Assembly (NCBI GenBank): GCA_947459935.1
Contig: CANHFN010000041.1
Location: forward strand, 1-7,102
Reading direction: 5' to 3'
Length of the DNA: 7,102 nt
DNA from: Actinomycetota bacterium
GTDB lineage: Bacteria; Actinomycetota; Actinomycetes; Nanopelagicales; Nanopelagicaceae
Shown here: positions 6,801 through 7,102 of the stretch, piece after piece
Layout of the letters: every line of letters begins with the position of its first letter
How positions within the stretch are numbered: the first letter of the stretch is position 1
Notes under the pieces: model-generated
Told to the model about the DNA's origin: nothing
The model's database searches: none
The model's input: only the letters and a program-made list of their open reading frames with translations
Position numbers and translations under genes: made by a program

Positions 6801-6808
6801 TACCGCCC

Positions 6809-7102
6809 ATGTTTGAGCGCTTTACCGACCGAGCCCGCCGAGTTGTTGTGCTGGCCCAAGAAGAAGCACGCATGCTCAATCACAACTACATCGGCACCGA
6901 GCACATCCTTTTGGGATTAATCCACGAAGGCGAAGGCGTCGCAGCTAAGGCGCTCGAGTCATTGGGCATCTCACTTGAGGGCGTGCGCGCACAAGTTGAA
7001 GAAATCATCGGTCAAGGTCAGCAAGCTCCAAGTGGTCACATTCCTTTTACTCCGCGCGCAAAGAAAGTTCTTGAACTTTCACTTCGCGAAGCGTTGCAGT
7101 TA
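6809..7102 (+). CDS. clpC: ATP-dependent Clp protease ATP-binding subunit ClpC, N-terminal part (3' end outside window)
   Basis: Hsp100/AAA+ unfoldase that feeds proteins to ClpP in the cytosol. Ninety-eight residues are present before the window ends in open frame. They cover the Clp N-terminal adaptor and substrate-binding domain: [20 protein letters not shown] (1-20), the conserved [20 protein letters not shown] (24-43), and the second repeat beginning [19 protein letters not shown] (77-95). These closely match ClpC of Actinomycetota and Firmicutes rather than ClpA or ClpB. ATG 6809 has a strong GAAGGAG Shine-Dalgarno 8 bases upstream. It is set apart from argA by 135 bp holding a stem-loop and likely promoter, so it is probably its own transcription unit. 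Walker motifs and the ClpP-docking loop would lie beyond the window. Confidence 0.96.
   Translation, partial: MFERFTDRARRVVVLAQEEARMLNHNYIGTEHILLGLIHEGEGVAAKALESLGISLEGVRAQVEEIIGQGQQAPSGHIPFTPRAKKVLELSLREALQL

Noticed and set aside
6674..6808. CtsR heptad repeat, CIRCE element or ClgR palindrome upstream of clpC
   Set aside because: No GGTCAAA tandem repeat, no TTAGCACTC-N9-GAGTGCTAA, and no CGC-N5-GCG arrangement was found. CTCGCGAG has the wrong spacing for ClgR.
6586..6879. A 97-codon minus-strand ORF crossing the argA end, intergenic region and clpC start
   Set aside because: It lies antisense to two strongly identified genes, has no recognisable domain, and includes the likely clpC promoter and ribosome-binding site. 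It is best explained as a chance open frame.
1..7102. Mobile element, CRISPR array, tRNA, riboswitch or new defence-type system
   Set aside because: All long frames on the + strand are accounted for by housekeeping genes. No repeat arrays, transposase, integrase, tRNA-like cloverleaf or unexplained large gap was seen. Gaps other than 3077-3132 and 6674-6808 are 20 bp or less.

Overview
This window looks like a chromosomal housekeeping segment from a moderately low-GC, streamlined member of the Actinomycetota. The best inference is a freshwater Nanopelagicales (acI)-type organism, but this rests only on gene order, protein resemblance and compactness. FolP, CoaX, LysS and the ArgA-type acetyltransferase carry signatures I know from Mycobacterium and Streptomyces, while base composition by eye (not computed) is far more AT-rich than in those genera. 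All genes lie on the + strand and are packed tightly: most junctions are 2-20 bp gaps or short overlaps, including two 4-bp ATGA overlaps.

Layout: the 3' part of ftsH (1-921), then four folate genes, folE (908-1510), folP (1516-2271), folB (2268-2630) and folK (2627-3076). A 56-bp junction follows, holding a possible 16-codon leader ORF and a candidate promoter. Next come panC (3133-3885), coaX (3888-4652), lysS (4673-6178) and an argA-type N-acetyltransferase (6182-6673). A 135-bp intergenic region with a GC-rich stem-loop and probable promoter separates these from the 5' end of clpC (6809 to the window edge).

Together folE, folB, folK and folP supply most of the steps from GTP to dihydropteroate. 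panC makes pantothenate and coaX phosphorylates it, the first step to coenzyme A. lysS charges tRNA-Lys, and the acetyltransferase feeds arginine synthesis. FtsH and ClpC are the two ATP-dependent proteolysis components at the ends. The order matches the M. tuberculosis block ftsH-folE-folP-folB-folK-(three genes)-panC-panD-coaX-(one gene)-lysS-lsr2-clpC1, but is reduced: the genes between folK and panC, panD, and lsr2 are absent from their usual places.

I see no mobile element, CRISPR array, RNA gene or evidently new system. The points worth a second look are the short PanC N-terminus behind a coupled mini-ORF, the missing panD, lsr2 and intervening genes, the shortened FolP, the lysS start without a ribosome-binding site, and the clpC upstream region.
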